A stretch of DNA of 64,000 bases from Planctomycetota bacterium (GTDB lineage Bacteria > Planctomycetota > Phycisphaerae > UBA1845), in NCBI GenBank assembly GCA_029558835.1, contig JAKQDH010000154.1, positions 1 to 64,000 on the forward strand, written 5' to 3'. Below, piece by piece: positions 1-9,500 of the stretch. The notes beneath the pieces were generated by a model. It was not told where the DNA came from, searched no databases, and saw only the letters and a program-made list of their open reading frames with translations. The first letter of the stretch is position 1; each line of letters begins with the position of its first letter. Made by a program: the position numbers and the translations under genes.

Positions 1-43
1 TCCGAATCGTCGCGTACACTTCGCGCCAAACGTGGCCATCCAT
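1..43 (-). CDS. 5' end of a leftward gene, product unknown (partial)
   Basis: Reading leftwards from an ATG at 43, an open frame of 14 codons (MDGHVWREVYATIR) runs off the window edge. It is preceded on the minus strand by a GGAGG Shine-Dalgarno sequence with a spacing of about six bases, which is the main reason to call it a real start. Too little is visible to name a family. It would be transcribed in the same direction as argS, about 325 bases downstream of the argS stop. Confidence 0.45.
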   Translation of the reverse strand, partial: MDGHVWREVYATIR

Positions 44-194
44 GCTGCACCTCCATGTTTCTGGACACACTCTCGGAGGTGTAAGCATGGGGGCCACAAT
101 GCTTTACAGTCAAGCCTGTGCAGCCTGGCGCGAAAAGTTGGGAAGCCCTGGGCTACCGACCTGCACCCCCTCCGGGGGTGCACGGCGTTGCATG

Positions 195-223
195 CCCGCC
201 CGCTTCCGCTCGGGCTCGGAGGG
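195..223. repeat. CGCTTCCGCTCGGGCTC intergenic motif, copy 1
   Basis: The core CGCTTCCGCTCGGGCTCG is repeated at 9263-9294 almost exactly and in a diverged form at about 25439-25465, with inverted fragments at 25318-25360. All copies lie outside genes. Confidence 0.6.
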
Positions 224-290
224 CATCCGCTCGCCTTCGCCCGGGCGCGGAGGGGCTGCTCGCTCTCGCTCGGGGCCGGTGCCCCCCCTT

Positions 291-318
291 ATTCGCTACT
301 CGCTATTCGCACTTCGCT
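291..318. repeat. Heptamer array (ATTCGCT family), four units
   Basis: Four consecutive 7-bp units begin with ATTCGCT and ACTCGCT and vary by one or two bases. The same family, as its reverse complement, occurs at 31917-31944 (GCGAATG). It belongs to the 7-bp-period arrays seen eight times in this window. Confidence 0.7.
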
Positions 319-368
319 GTTCCCACAGTGCGCCCTTCCCTCCGCCTGACCCGCGCCGAGGGGCTGGG

Positions 369-2261
369 CTACATGTATTCGAGCGTGCGGATACCCAGGA
401 GGTGCAGGCCCACACGCAGTGTCCGGGCGGTCAGGTCGCAGAGCCGCAAACGCGAGATGCGCACCGCCTCCGGCGTGGCCGCCAGCACCGGTACGCCGAG
501 CTTCTTGTCATAAAACCGACTGAACGCCCGGGCGAGCACGTACAGATAGTCCGTTAGCGTGTTCGGCGTCAGGTCGCGCACCACAGTCTCCAGCGTTTCG
601 GGGAAGCGGGCGAGCGCCAGCGCGAGCCTCTGCTCGGCCGGGTGATCCAGCAGCAGGGGGGCATTGGCCGGCAATTGCGTGAAGTCCACGCCGCCTTTGC
701 GCCCGATCGCCCGCACCCGCGCGTACGCGTACAGCATGTACGGCGCGGTGTTGCCCTCCAGCGACAGCATGATGTCCGGCTCGAAACGGTAATCCGTCGT
801 CAACGCGTGCGACAGATCGAAGTACTTGACCGCGGCCAGACCTACCGTCTCCGCGATGCGGTCCATCTCCTCTGGGGTGAGGGCTCGCGGCGTGCCGCTT
901 TCTTCGTCGGCCGGGGCGGCCACCACCCGGCGGGCGCGGGCGACGGCCTCATCCAGCAGGTCCTTCAGCTTGACCGTGCCGCCCTCGCGCGTCTTGAACG
1001 GCCGGCCGGTGGACGCCAGCAGATTGCCGAATCCCAAGTGTTCCAGCCGAACCTGCGGCGGCGCCCAGCCCAGCCTCCGCGCGGCCGCAAACAGCATCTC
1101 GAAGTGCTGCCGCTGGGCCACTCCGACTACATAGATGATCCGCTGCGCCTTAAGCTGCTCGATGCGATGAATGAGGGTGGCCAGGTCCGACGTGGCGTAA
1201 TTGAAGCCGCCGTCGCGCTTGCGGACGATCATGGGCAGCGGCGTCCCTTCGCGCGTCTGGAAGCCTTCCAGGAACACACACAGCGCGCCTTGGCTCTCCT
1301 GCACCGGGCCGTCCGCGTGCTGCGCGCGCTGCTCCTCGAGCCGCCGAATGACCTCGACCATGCCGTCGGCATAGCAGCTTTCGCCGCGGTCTTCGAGGCA
1401 AACGTCCAGCCGCCGGTACAGTTCGTGGCAGTGCCGCAGTGATTCGTCGCAGAACGCCTTCCAGATGCGGCGGGTGGCCGGGTCGCCCTGCTGCAACTCG
1501 ACCACGGTCGCCCGCGCCTGCTCGGCGAAGGCCGGGTCGGCGTCAAAGTGTGCCTTGGCCTCGACGTAGAACGTCTCCAGGTTCTTGATGACGAGCTGCT
1601 CGGGATGCTCGATCACGTCCGGCCGCACGTGCCGCAGATGGGCGACCAGCATGCCGAACTGCGTGCCCCAGTCGCCGACGTGGTTCTCCCGATGTACGTG
1701 ATGCCCGACGAACTCCAGGATGCGGCAGATGCAGTCGCCGATCACCGTGCTGCGCAGGTGCCCGACGTGCATCTCCTTGGCCAGGTTCGGGCTGGAGAGA
1801 TCGACGACGACGACCTGGGGGTCGGCCGCTTCGGGCAGGCCCAGCCGATCCGCGGAGTCACCGGGTTGCGGGAGGCAAGAGGTAAGAGGCAAGAGGCAAG
1901 AGGGAGGAGCCGCCCCACCGTCTGCTCGCGCGTCGCTGGGCACGTTGCCGCCCCGTGGCGCGACCGGCACGCGGGCCAACTCCGTTGCCAGGAACTCGGG
2001 GCGCAGGCGGAAGTTGATGAAACCCGGCCCGGCCGGTTCCGGCGGTGCGCAGCAGTCCGCCACGTCGAGACTCTCGATGATCGCTTCCGCCACGTCGCGC
2101 GGCTTCTTCTTGAGCGTGCGGGCGAGCCCCATCGCGCAGTTGGACTGGTAGTCGCCGAACTGCTCGTCCTGCGCTACGCGCACGAGCGGATCGGCCTCAA
2201 CGCCCAGCCGCTGCAGCGCTGCCCGCATCCGCTCTTCCAACAATGCCAGCATCGACCGCAC
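369..2261 (-). CDS. argS: Arginyl-tRNA synthetase
   Basis: This class I aminoacyl-tRNA synthetase charges tRNA-Arg in the cytoplasm. The protein (630 aa from the chosen start) has the N-terminal additional domain, the signature HVGH (about residues 165-168) within an SSPNLAKEMHVGH context, a GRPFKTREG segment at the KMSKS position, and a DALR-type anticodon-binding domain ending in LEYM. The start is taken as GTG at 2261 because AGGAG lies seven bases upstream; an ATG at 2252 is possible, and the open frame further upstream only reads through a repeat. The protein is longer than the usual 550-600 residues because of a low-complexity insert at about residues 98-148, just before the catalytic core. 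Part of that insert (about 121-130) is encoded by a heptamer repeat array. Confidence 0.95.
   Translation of the reverse strand: MRSMLALLEERMRAALQRLGVEADPLVRVAQDEQFGDYQSNCAMGLARTLKKKPRDVAEAIIESLDVADCCAPPEPAGPGFINFRLRPEFLATELARVPVAPRGGNVPSDARADGGAAPPSCLLPLTSCLPQPGDSADRLGLPEAADPQVVVVDLSSPNLAKEMHVGHLRSTVIGDCICRILEFVGHHVHRENHVGDWGTQFGMLVAHLRHVRPDVIEHPEQLVIKNLETFYVEAKAHFDADPAFAEQARATVVELQQGDPATRRIWKAFCDESLRHCHELYRRLDVCLEDRGESCYADGMVEVIRRLEEQRAQHADGPVQESQGALCVFLEGFQTREGTPLPMIVRKRDGGFNYATSDLATLIHRIEQLKAQRIIYVVGVAQRQHFEMLFAAARRLGWAPPQVRLEHLGFGNLLASTGRPFKTREGGTVKLKDLLDEAVARARRVVAAPADEESGTPRALTPEEMDRIAETVGLAAVKYFDLSHALTTDYRFEPDIMLSLEGNTAPYMLYAYARVRAIGRKGGVDFTQLPANAPLLLDHPAEQRLALALARFPETLETVVRDLTPNTLTDYLYVLARAFSRFYDKKLGVPVLAATPEAVRISRLRLCDLTARTLRVGLHLLGIRTLEYM
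1874..1901. repeat. Heptamer array (GGCAAGA family) inside argS
   Basis: Four 7-bp units (GGCAAGA, GGTAAGA, then GGCAAGA twice) lie inside the argS coding sequence and are translated there as a Leu/Pro/Ser/Cys-rich linker. The argS frame stays open. Other arrays of the same period are intergenic, so this looks like an in-frame insertion into a tolerant interdomain linker. Confidence 0.7.
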
Positions 2262-2328
2262 AACGTCACTCCTATTGCTGTGCTCCGGCCCCGAGCTTCC
2301 CGCCGCCCTTCCGCTGAATGGCTCCAGG

Positions 2329-2476
2329 CAACAGGGAAACCGAAAGTCGGAAGGGGGTGGCATGGCCAAGTCCCGGCGCGCCGGGACCATGCTTTCCCCC
2401 GGGCGAGCGGCTGGCGGGTGCAGCAGCATGCCGGCGCCTGCGGCTTGGGCATGCCACCCTAATCGTTTCCCTGTTG
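2329..2476. repeat. Composite palindromic repeat, copy 1
   Basis: The core runs from GGTGGCATGGCCAAG at 2356 to CTTGGGCATGCCACC ending at 2458, a terminal inverted repeat with one mismatch. The first half holds its own hairpin around GCATGG...CCATGC, the second a hairpin GCATGCC...GGCATGC. Here the arms extend outwards to a second inverted pair, CAACAGGGAAAC (2329-2340) and GTTTCCCTGTTG (2465-2476). It lies in the argS promoter region. Confidence 0.8.
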
Positions 2477-2598
2477 GGTGGTCCTACTTAGTCCACCGCC
2501 GCCAGGACTGACTTCGCTCCCCGGAACGCGAGCAACACCGGTATGGTACTGGCATCCGAGCAAAGAGCCAAACACAGGCGTGGCCCAGTGAAACCACC

Positions 2599-3267
2599 CT
2601 ACGGCACGATGTCCGGCTGGTGGACGCGGTGGGCGCACGTCATCACGACAATGGCCGTGGCCCGCGGCTTGGTGTCCGGCAGACACACACACCAGTTGCC
2701 GGCCGCCAGCTTCATCTCATTGTCGACGGACCACGTGCGTAGCGCGTGCGCAACGGGGGACGGTTCCCCGGGCTGCCGCGCCCGCACGGCCTGGCGAAAC
2801 CGGCACGCGGAGTCCGAGACGGTCATCGGCTCGACGAACAGGACCACCCCCGCTTCGTCGGTCGTGACGCCGACCCTGGCCTGCTGGCCTTCCGCCGCCA
2901 GCACACGTGGCGACGTGAGCAAGGTCGTGGTGGGTAATGCCGTCGCCGCTTCGAGCAGCTCCTGAGCCGCTGCCTCGTTGAGCACGACGTGCCCGCCGGG
3001 AGCGAGTCCCCAGGGGATCAGCACCTCGGCCGGGCAGTGTAGGACCTTCGTCTCAATCAGCACCACCGGGCGCGCACGCAGTTCATCTGCACTCAGGGGT
3101 GGGGCATCCGGGTCGTACCAGGCGGGGGCCGGCGCCCACGCCGGCCACGATGTGGGCGCGGGCTCCGCAAGGCTGGCGGCCTGCGTTTCCGCGGTCGTTT
3201 GCACATTCGAACTCTTCAGCACACAGCCTGTCAGCGACATGCAGAGTAGCGCGGCCATGATTCTCAT
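2599..3267 (-). CDS. Secretin-like small lipoprotein
   Basis: The 222-residue product starts with a lipoprotein signal peptide ending in the lipobox LTGC (Cys 15), so it should be lipid-anchored. AAGGAG seven bases before the ATG supports the start. After a Pro/Ala-rich linker, the segment LLTSPRVLAAEGQQARVGV resembles the conserved secretin stretch (type II/III secretion outer-membrane channel, pattern SPRVLT..GQEA.I.VG). The protein is far too short to be a whole channel and no pilus or secretion genes adjoin it. It may be a stand-alone secretin subdomain or an adaptor; the family link rests on one motif region. Confidence 0.7.
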   Translation of the reverse strand: MRIMAALLCMSLTGCVLKSSNVQTTAETQAASLAEPAPTSWPAWAPAPAWYDPDAPPLSADELRARPVVLIETKVLHCPAEVLIPWGLAPGGHVVLNEAAAQELLEAATALPTTTLLTSPRVLAAEGQQARVGVTTDEAGVVLFVEPMTVSDSACRFRQAVRARQPGEPSPVAHALRTWSVDNEMKLAAGNWCVCLPDTKPRATAIVVMTCAHRVHQPDIVP

Positions 3268-3285
3268 AGCGTTCTCCTTGGAGCA

Positions 3286-3396
3286 CCTAACAGAACCCCT
3301 CTCCCCCTTGGGGGAGAGGGTAGGGTGAGGGGGGAACGCTGCGGCAAACCGACCCTCCCCCTACCCTTCCCTGGAAGGGAGGGAGGTTGTGTTAGG
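3286..3396. repeat. 111-bp inverted element bounded by CCTAACA/TGTTAGG
   Basis: CCTAACA (3286-3292) and TGTTAGG (3390-3396) bound two inverted copies of a roughly 45-bp hairpin unit, CCTCTCCC...GGGAGAGGG on the left and CTTCCCTGG...AAGGG on the right. This resembles the CCCTCTCCC-type hairpins dispersed in many bacterial genomes. It sits between two leftward genes and could terminate transcription, but no T-run follows. Confidence 0.65.
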
Positions 3397-3443
3397 AACT
3401 CTTGTGCTTGCGGACGCAGCTCGTTTGCGGTGTTCACAGCACG

Positions 3444-4859
3444 TCAATCCCGTTCAACCTTGACCTCCGCGGGTGGCCAGTAGACCACGTCGCCCTCGCG
3501 GCCCATCGGGTCCTTGGCGACGCCTTGGTCGTCCTTCTGATCCTGCCCGATGCTATACAGGATGAAATCCTGGTCGCCCTTGGTGAGTCGGTACGGCAGG
3601 GGCTGGCCGCTGAACGAGTCGATGGGGACTTCGCGCAGGTACTTGGGTACTAGGTCGCTCAGCGCGGCCGGGAAACGGCCCTCCTCTTGGCGGTGCTGTA
3701 GCAAAGCAATGATCGTGAAGGTCGCAGTGCGCTCCAGCTCTGTGGAGACTGCTAGTCCACGGCTATTGGTCAGCGCCCACGTGCTGCAACCCAGGGCTTC
3801 GAGTGCCGGTGCGCTGCGGGCCTTCTCGCAGTACTCCTTGGCCATGTCGTCGCGGGTACGCCAGGCTTCGTGGAACGGCAATGCATCCCACCGGTCGTGA
3901 ATCTTCTGGGCTTCCAAGGCAACAGCCCAGTCGTGCTCAACCGACGACTGCTGCAGAGCAGCCCGCAATTCCTCCACGCTCTGGTATCTCGACTTGGGCA
4001 GGGATACGTCCGGGGGCAGTCCAGCGTCCACCTGCGCCGATGCGGCCCCATACTGAGCGTCGGCCATGTCGCTTAGATAAGGGTGTTTTGCAGCGTTTGT
4101 GGCCCACTCGTGCCAAGCCTCGATCGTGTCGTACAGGTACAGGCGTCCCACCACCCCCAACAGCTCGGGCGGGCAGCGCATGTCGTCGCCGGAGGCGAGC
4201 TGCTCCTTCAGGGTCACCCAGTCCGCGGGCGGGTGGCAACGCAGGAACCAGCGTAGTTGCTCCTGGGCCAGACGCTCGATGGTCATGGCCATCAGTTGGT
4301 GGACATCCAGCGGCTGCTGGTAGGCGTGGGTCGCCAGCCGGTGGACACACAGGTTGCCGGTGTACGCAGCCTCCCACTCGCCGTGCAGCGCCGCCGTGGC
4401 CGCTACAATCAACTGCAGTTGGGCGTAGTACATACCTTCGAGGAAGAACTCGATGTCCACGAAGCTTCTGGTTCCCTCGTCCACAGGCTGATAGCAGCGT
4501 TTCCGACGATACGCTTGCGCGAGCGCTTGGAGTGTCTCGCTGTTGGCTTTGACCCACTCCTCCAGGATCCGCTGTTCATCGGGGCGCCAGCGGGCGGCCA
4601 GCCACAGGGCATGCAAGTTGCGCTCGACGTGTTGGTACAGCTCAACCTTGGTGAGGTCACCCGCTTCCACATAGGGCCAGTAGAGTTGATGGAGGGGTAC
4701 GAACCGCTCGGCCGCCTGCTGGTGATACTTCGCCGCGTCGCGGCCCTTGTGCCGGTCCGCCAGCCGGTTGACGTACGCGATCCGCTCCCCCGCCGGAATC
4801 GTCCGCGGATCGGGTTCAGCCCCGAACATCGCCACGATCAGCATTGCTTGCATCAGCAC
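3444..4859 (-). CDS. Secreted hypothetical protein with pseudopilin-like C-terminus
   Basis: The 471-residue product begins at a GTG preceded by GAGGAGG at seven bases. The N-terminus is hydrophobic (MLMQAMLIVAMFGAEP) and probably exports the protein. The body is helical and rich in aromatic and charged residues and matches no enzyme I recognise. The last 70 residues (ALSDLVPKYLREVPIDSFSG, then PLPYRL and FILYSIGQDQKDD) resemble the C-terminal segment of type II secretion pseudopilins, a combination common in planctomycete hypothetical proteins. Function unknown. Confidence 0.8.
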   Translation of the reverse strand: MLMQAMLIVAMFGAEPDPRTIPAGERIAYVNRLADRHKGRDAAKYHQQAAERFVPLHQLYWPYVEAGDLTKVELYQHVERNLHALWLAARWRPDEQRILEEWVKANSETLQALAQAYRRKRCYQPVDEGTRSFVDIEFFLEGMYYAQLQLIVAATAALHGEWEAAYTGNLCVHRLATHAYQQPLDVHQLMAMTIERLAQEQLRWFLRCHPPADWVTLKEQLASGDDMRCPPELLGVVGRLYLYDTIEAWHEWATNAAKHPYLSDMADAQYGAASAQVDAGLPPDVSLPKSRYQSVEELRAALQQSSVEHDWAVALEAQKIHDRWDALPFHEAWRTRDDMAKEYCEKARSAPALEALGCSTWALTNSRGLAVSTELERTATFTIIALLQHRQEEGRFPAALSDLVPKYLREVPIDSFSGQPLPYRLTKGDQDFILYSIGQDQKDDQGVAKDPMGREGDVVYWPPAEVKVERD

Positions 4860-5052
4860 TGATTGTCCTCCTCAACACTGGAGCCCATCACCACCCCTTT
4901 TTCCCACCTGTCCTCGGGCCGTGTCACAAGACGAGCTTACGGCAAGCGCACGCGATCGTCCGCCGCTGTGCAATGCGTCTCGGTACGCCGGACTGAACGG
5001 GGGCGGTAGCACCCGATCTGCCGCGCAGTCGGCAGGGAGCACGGTACGTGCG

Positions 5053-5457
5053 CTACGGAAACGGGCCTTCGATCCGTACGCACAAGCGTTCCGCCAGAAG
5101 GAGCTGCATCTCCTTCGCCTCAGATGTACTGCGGTTTGCGTACGTCAATTCCGGAATCTCACTGTGTCCCGGGTTGTCCGGGAGCGGCCGCGGTACAACG
5201 CTCAGTCCATGATCGCGCAGATCCGCGGCCCGGAGCACCGCCACATAATAGTGTTTCCCGCGGGGGTTCGCAGCCACCTCGCGCACGCTGGCGAACTTCA
5301 TTCGGACGAGGGATAGACCCGTGTTGTCGTCCGCGCGCGGACGGAAAGCGAAGGGAGAGGGATGCGGATCTACGTCGGGATTGAAGTACTCAGGGTTCGC
5401 CGGGATGCGTCGCAGGAGCAGCTCATCATCTGCGATCGGCTGAATCGCCTCGGCCAT
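5053..5457 (-). CDS. Hypothetical protein, third gene of TIGR04255 cassette
   Basis: The 134-residue protein starts at an ATG at 5457 with AAGGAGG about ten bases upstream; a GTG at 5466 overlaps that site and is less likely. It lacks membrane segments. The pattern is an LLRRIP start, then FAFRPRADDNTGLSLVR, and PRPLPDNPGHSEIP. This recalls a widespread unnamed family of small proteins with an S-A-F...LSV core and a P-x-P-x-N-P-x-H motif, but I cannot assign a function. It follows the preceding gene by about 15 bases and should be co-transcribed with the two genes upstream. Confidence 0.75.
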   Translation of the reverse strand: MAEAIQPIADDELLLRRIPANPEYFNPDVDPHPSPFAFRPRADDNTGLSLVRMKFASVREVAANPRGKHYYVAVLRAADLRDHGLSVVPRPLPDNPGHSEIPELTYANRSTSEAKEMQLLLAERLCVRIEGPFP

Positions 5458-5472
5458 TCCGGGCACCCCTCC

Positions 5473-5916
5473 TTAGCCGAGTGCCCCCTGCGGCAAGCGC
5501 ACGCTCATCACCAGCCGGCAATCGACGAACTTGTCAAACTGGGTCACACCGTCAGCTTGCACCACGAGTGACTCAAAAGCTGCCCCTGCGCGCCGCTCGA
5601 ACGCGATCCCGCCTTCACCATCGGGGACCACCCGCAATGGCGCCGCGTAACCCCCGTCGCGCAACTGCATGGCAATCGTCGCCGCCAGTCTGAGGATGCG
5701 AGGAGACGGCGTGATGAGTCCTTCTTCCTCGAGCTGGTTCGGATTGCGCCCCCATTCCACTAGATAACGGTCTATGATCTGCTGCCAGGCGTCGCGATGC
5801 TCCTCGCACTCGGACATCAGGCTGGCGTTCGAGGGTTCGTCGTTTCCAACCCCGCCCGTTGGAGTCGGCGCGCGAACCTCCTCCGACATCGTCATGTGCG
5901 AGTTAAGCAGAGTCAT
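5473..5916 (-). CDS. Hypothetical protein, middle gene of TIGR04255 cassette
   Basis: This 147-residue protein starts at ATG 5916, overlapping the end of the TIGR04255-like gene by 14 bases, which implies translational coupling; ATGs at residues 8 and 10 are alternative starts. The N-terminal 30 residues are low-complexity. The remainder has a helical segment (EEHRDAWQQIIDRYLVEWG) and a C-terminal beta-rich part (GGIAFERRAGAAFESLVVQA). It could be the dedicated partner of the upstream protein. No family is recognised. Confidence 0.75.
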   Translation of the reverse strand: MTLLNSHMTMSEEVRAPTPTGGVGNDEPSNASLMSECEEHRDAWQQIIDRYLVEWGRNPNQLEEEGLITPSPRILRLAATIAMQLRDGGYAAPLRVVPDGEGGIAFERRAGAAFESLVVQADGVTQFDKFVDCRLVMSVRLPQGALG

Positions 5917-6808
5917 GCTCAAGCCCCCAGTACGCGTGTGCCTCTGGCGAGGTCAGCAGCAGAAACGTCCTGACGATGGCGGCACGACCCAGGTCGAGCC
6001 CCCTACCCCAACCCGTGTCGTCTCCACTCACGTCGCCCACGGGGCCCCGCGCGGTGAGAATCATCTTGAGTACTTCTTCTTCTCCCCCGCCCAGCGCCGT
6101 CCGGCCATGCTGAAGTTCAATATGAAGTCTTCCTCGCTGCGGCGGGATCTGGTAGTGCCAGCTTCCGCGAAAGGTCTCCAGCTTCAGCGGGTCGACTGCC
6201 GCTCCAAGCACCGGCGGGAGGCGAAGAAGCCCCCTCAAGTCGGCAAGCCTCTCCCAAACGGTGCCACGCCGGAAGATGTTAACGTAGGTAACCTCCCACT
6301 GGTTCACGTGAGCCTCACCAAGCTTCGCTTCGGCAAGGAACACCGTCAGAGCATTCATCACCTCGTCGAAATCAGGGCGGATTGACGTGTACCTTGGGTA
6401 CGGGGCGTCGTCCTTCTTGACCCAGTTGTAGTGGACTCGTCCATTCTGCACCTGGATCATGCGGTCCTTAGCGTGATTTCGGATTTGCAGGCGAGAGGAC
6501 GGGTCCTGGGTAAGCTTGAGCTTACCCACCAGGGGGCCCCAACTCTGTTCGTCACCGAATTCTTCCGCAACGGGGTCGATAGCGGGCACGTCCGTGACGT
6601 CCGTCCACTGCTGGGCGCTCAAGCCCTTCCATTCGGCTCCCTGCAAGGTTTGCAGCCACCTCCAGAACGCCCCCAGGTGGGCGTTCGTCAGACCGGGCAG
6701 TCTGTCAAACTGCACGCCCAGGACTGTCTCAATCACGGGTGGATGCTTGAAGCTCGGAAGCCGCTCCGAGGTCTGCCCGCCGTCGGGCTGGGGCGCTTGC
6801 TTTGCCAT
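5903..6808 (-). CDS. TIGR04255 family protein
   Basis: The 301-residue protein has the family's N-terminal signature (HPPVIETVLGVQF) and its typical later features (VNQWEVTYVN; a C-terminal LGRAAIVRTFLLLTSPEA segment). The start at 6808 follows AGGTGG. TIGR04255 proteins are sporadically distributed among bacteria, have no known biochemical role, and often travel in accessory loci. Here it leads a three-gene leftward unit whose second gene overlaps it. By eye the cassette is somewhat less GC-extreme than its neighbours, consistent with horizontal acquisition, but this was not computed. Confidence 0.85.
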   Translation of the reverse strand: MAKQAPQPDGGQTSERLPSFKHPPVIETVLGVQFDRLPGLTNAHLGAFWRWLQTLQGAEWKGLSAQQWTDVTDVPAIDPVAEEFGDEQSWGPLVGKLKLTQDPSSRLQIRNHAKDRMIQVQNGRVHYNWVKKDDAPYPRYTSIRPDFDEVMNALTVFLAEAKLGEAHVNQWEVTYVNIFRRGTVWERLADLRGLLRLPPVLGAAVDPLKLETFRGSWHYQIPPQRGRLHIELQHGRTALGGGEEEVLKMILTARGPVGDVSGDDTGWGRGLDLGRAAIVRTFLLLTSPEAHAYWGLEHDSA

Positions 6809-6944
6809 AGTCCCACCTGTGGGTGGCCACGGGCTCCATCGCCCGAAGCGGGCCAACCCCTCCAGAAGATAACATCAGCAAGCGGGTCCTGCCAGTAACC
6901 GCCCGGTCACGCGGCGACAGGCCCGCCGGGGCCGCCCACGCCGG

Positions 6945-9138
<2,194 letters not shown>

Positions 9139-9262
9139 GCACTACGTTGTACGGCCGGTATCGAGCGGGGTCAACTCGCAGGGTCTGGCTGCCATTGTCG
9201 GTGCGGCCACGGTACCCCGCAGGCTACCACGCCCATCACGCGTAGCTTCGTGACGGCTACGA

Positions 9263-9294
9263 CCCGCCCGCTCGCTTCCGCTCGGGCTCGGGGG
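9263..9294. repeat. CGCTTCCGCTCGGGCTC intergenic motif, copy 2
   Basis: It shares CGCTTCCGCTCGGGCTCG and the preceding CCCGCCCG with the copy at 195-223. It lies between the divergently transcribed thiC and HDOD genes. Confidence 0.6.
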
Positions 9295-9500
9295 CTGCGC
9301 GCGGCGAGCTTCGGGCCACAGCGGTGGACGGTCCATCCTGCGGGGAAGTCCTAAGCCGGGCCGCACGGCCCGCCGATGTTACCCTCCGGAGCGTCCGTGC
9401 GCACGCGCGCCGGGGCGCCCGCCGTAGTTATCGGAAACGCCACCGGATTCGGGGCCGCTGCGCCTCGCAGTGGTCTCGCCCGTACAGGAGCAGTTGGATC

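Larger units (their letters stand above)
44..368. other. Intergenic region without a convincing gene
   Basis: Several overlapping open frames exist on the plus strand, but none has a Shine-Dalgarno sequence or a recognisable protein, and their composition is that of repeat DNA. The stretch holds a copy of the CGCTTCCGCTCGGGCTC motif (195-223) and a heptamer array (291-318), both listed separately. Confidence 0.6.

Noticed and set aside
3286..3396. Rho-independent terminator between the lipoprotein gene and its upstream neighbour
   Set aside because: The hairpins are strong but not followed by a T-run on either strand; kept as a repeat instead.
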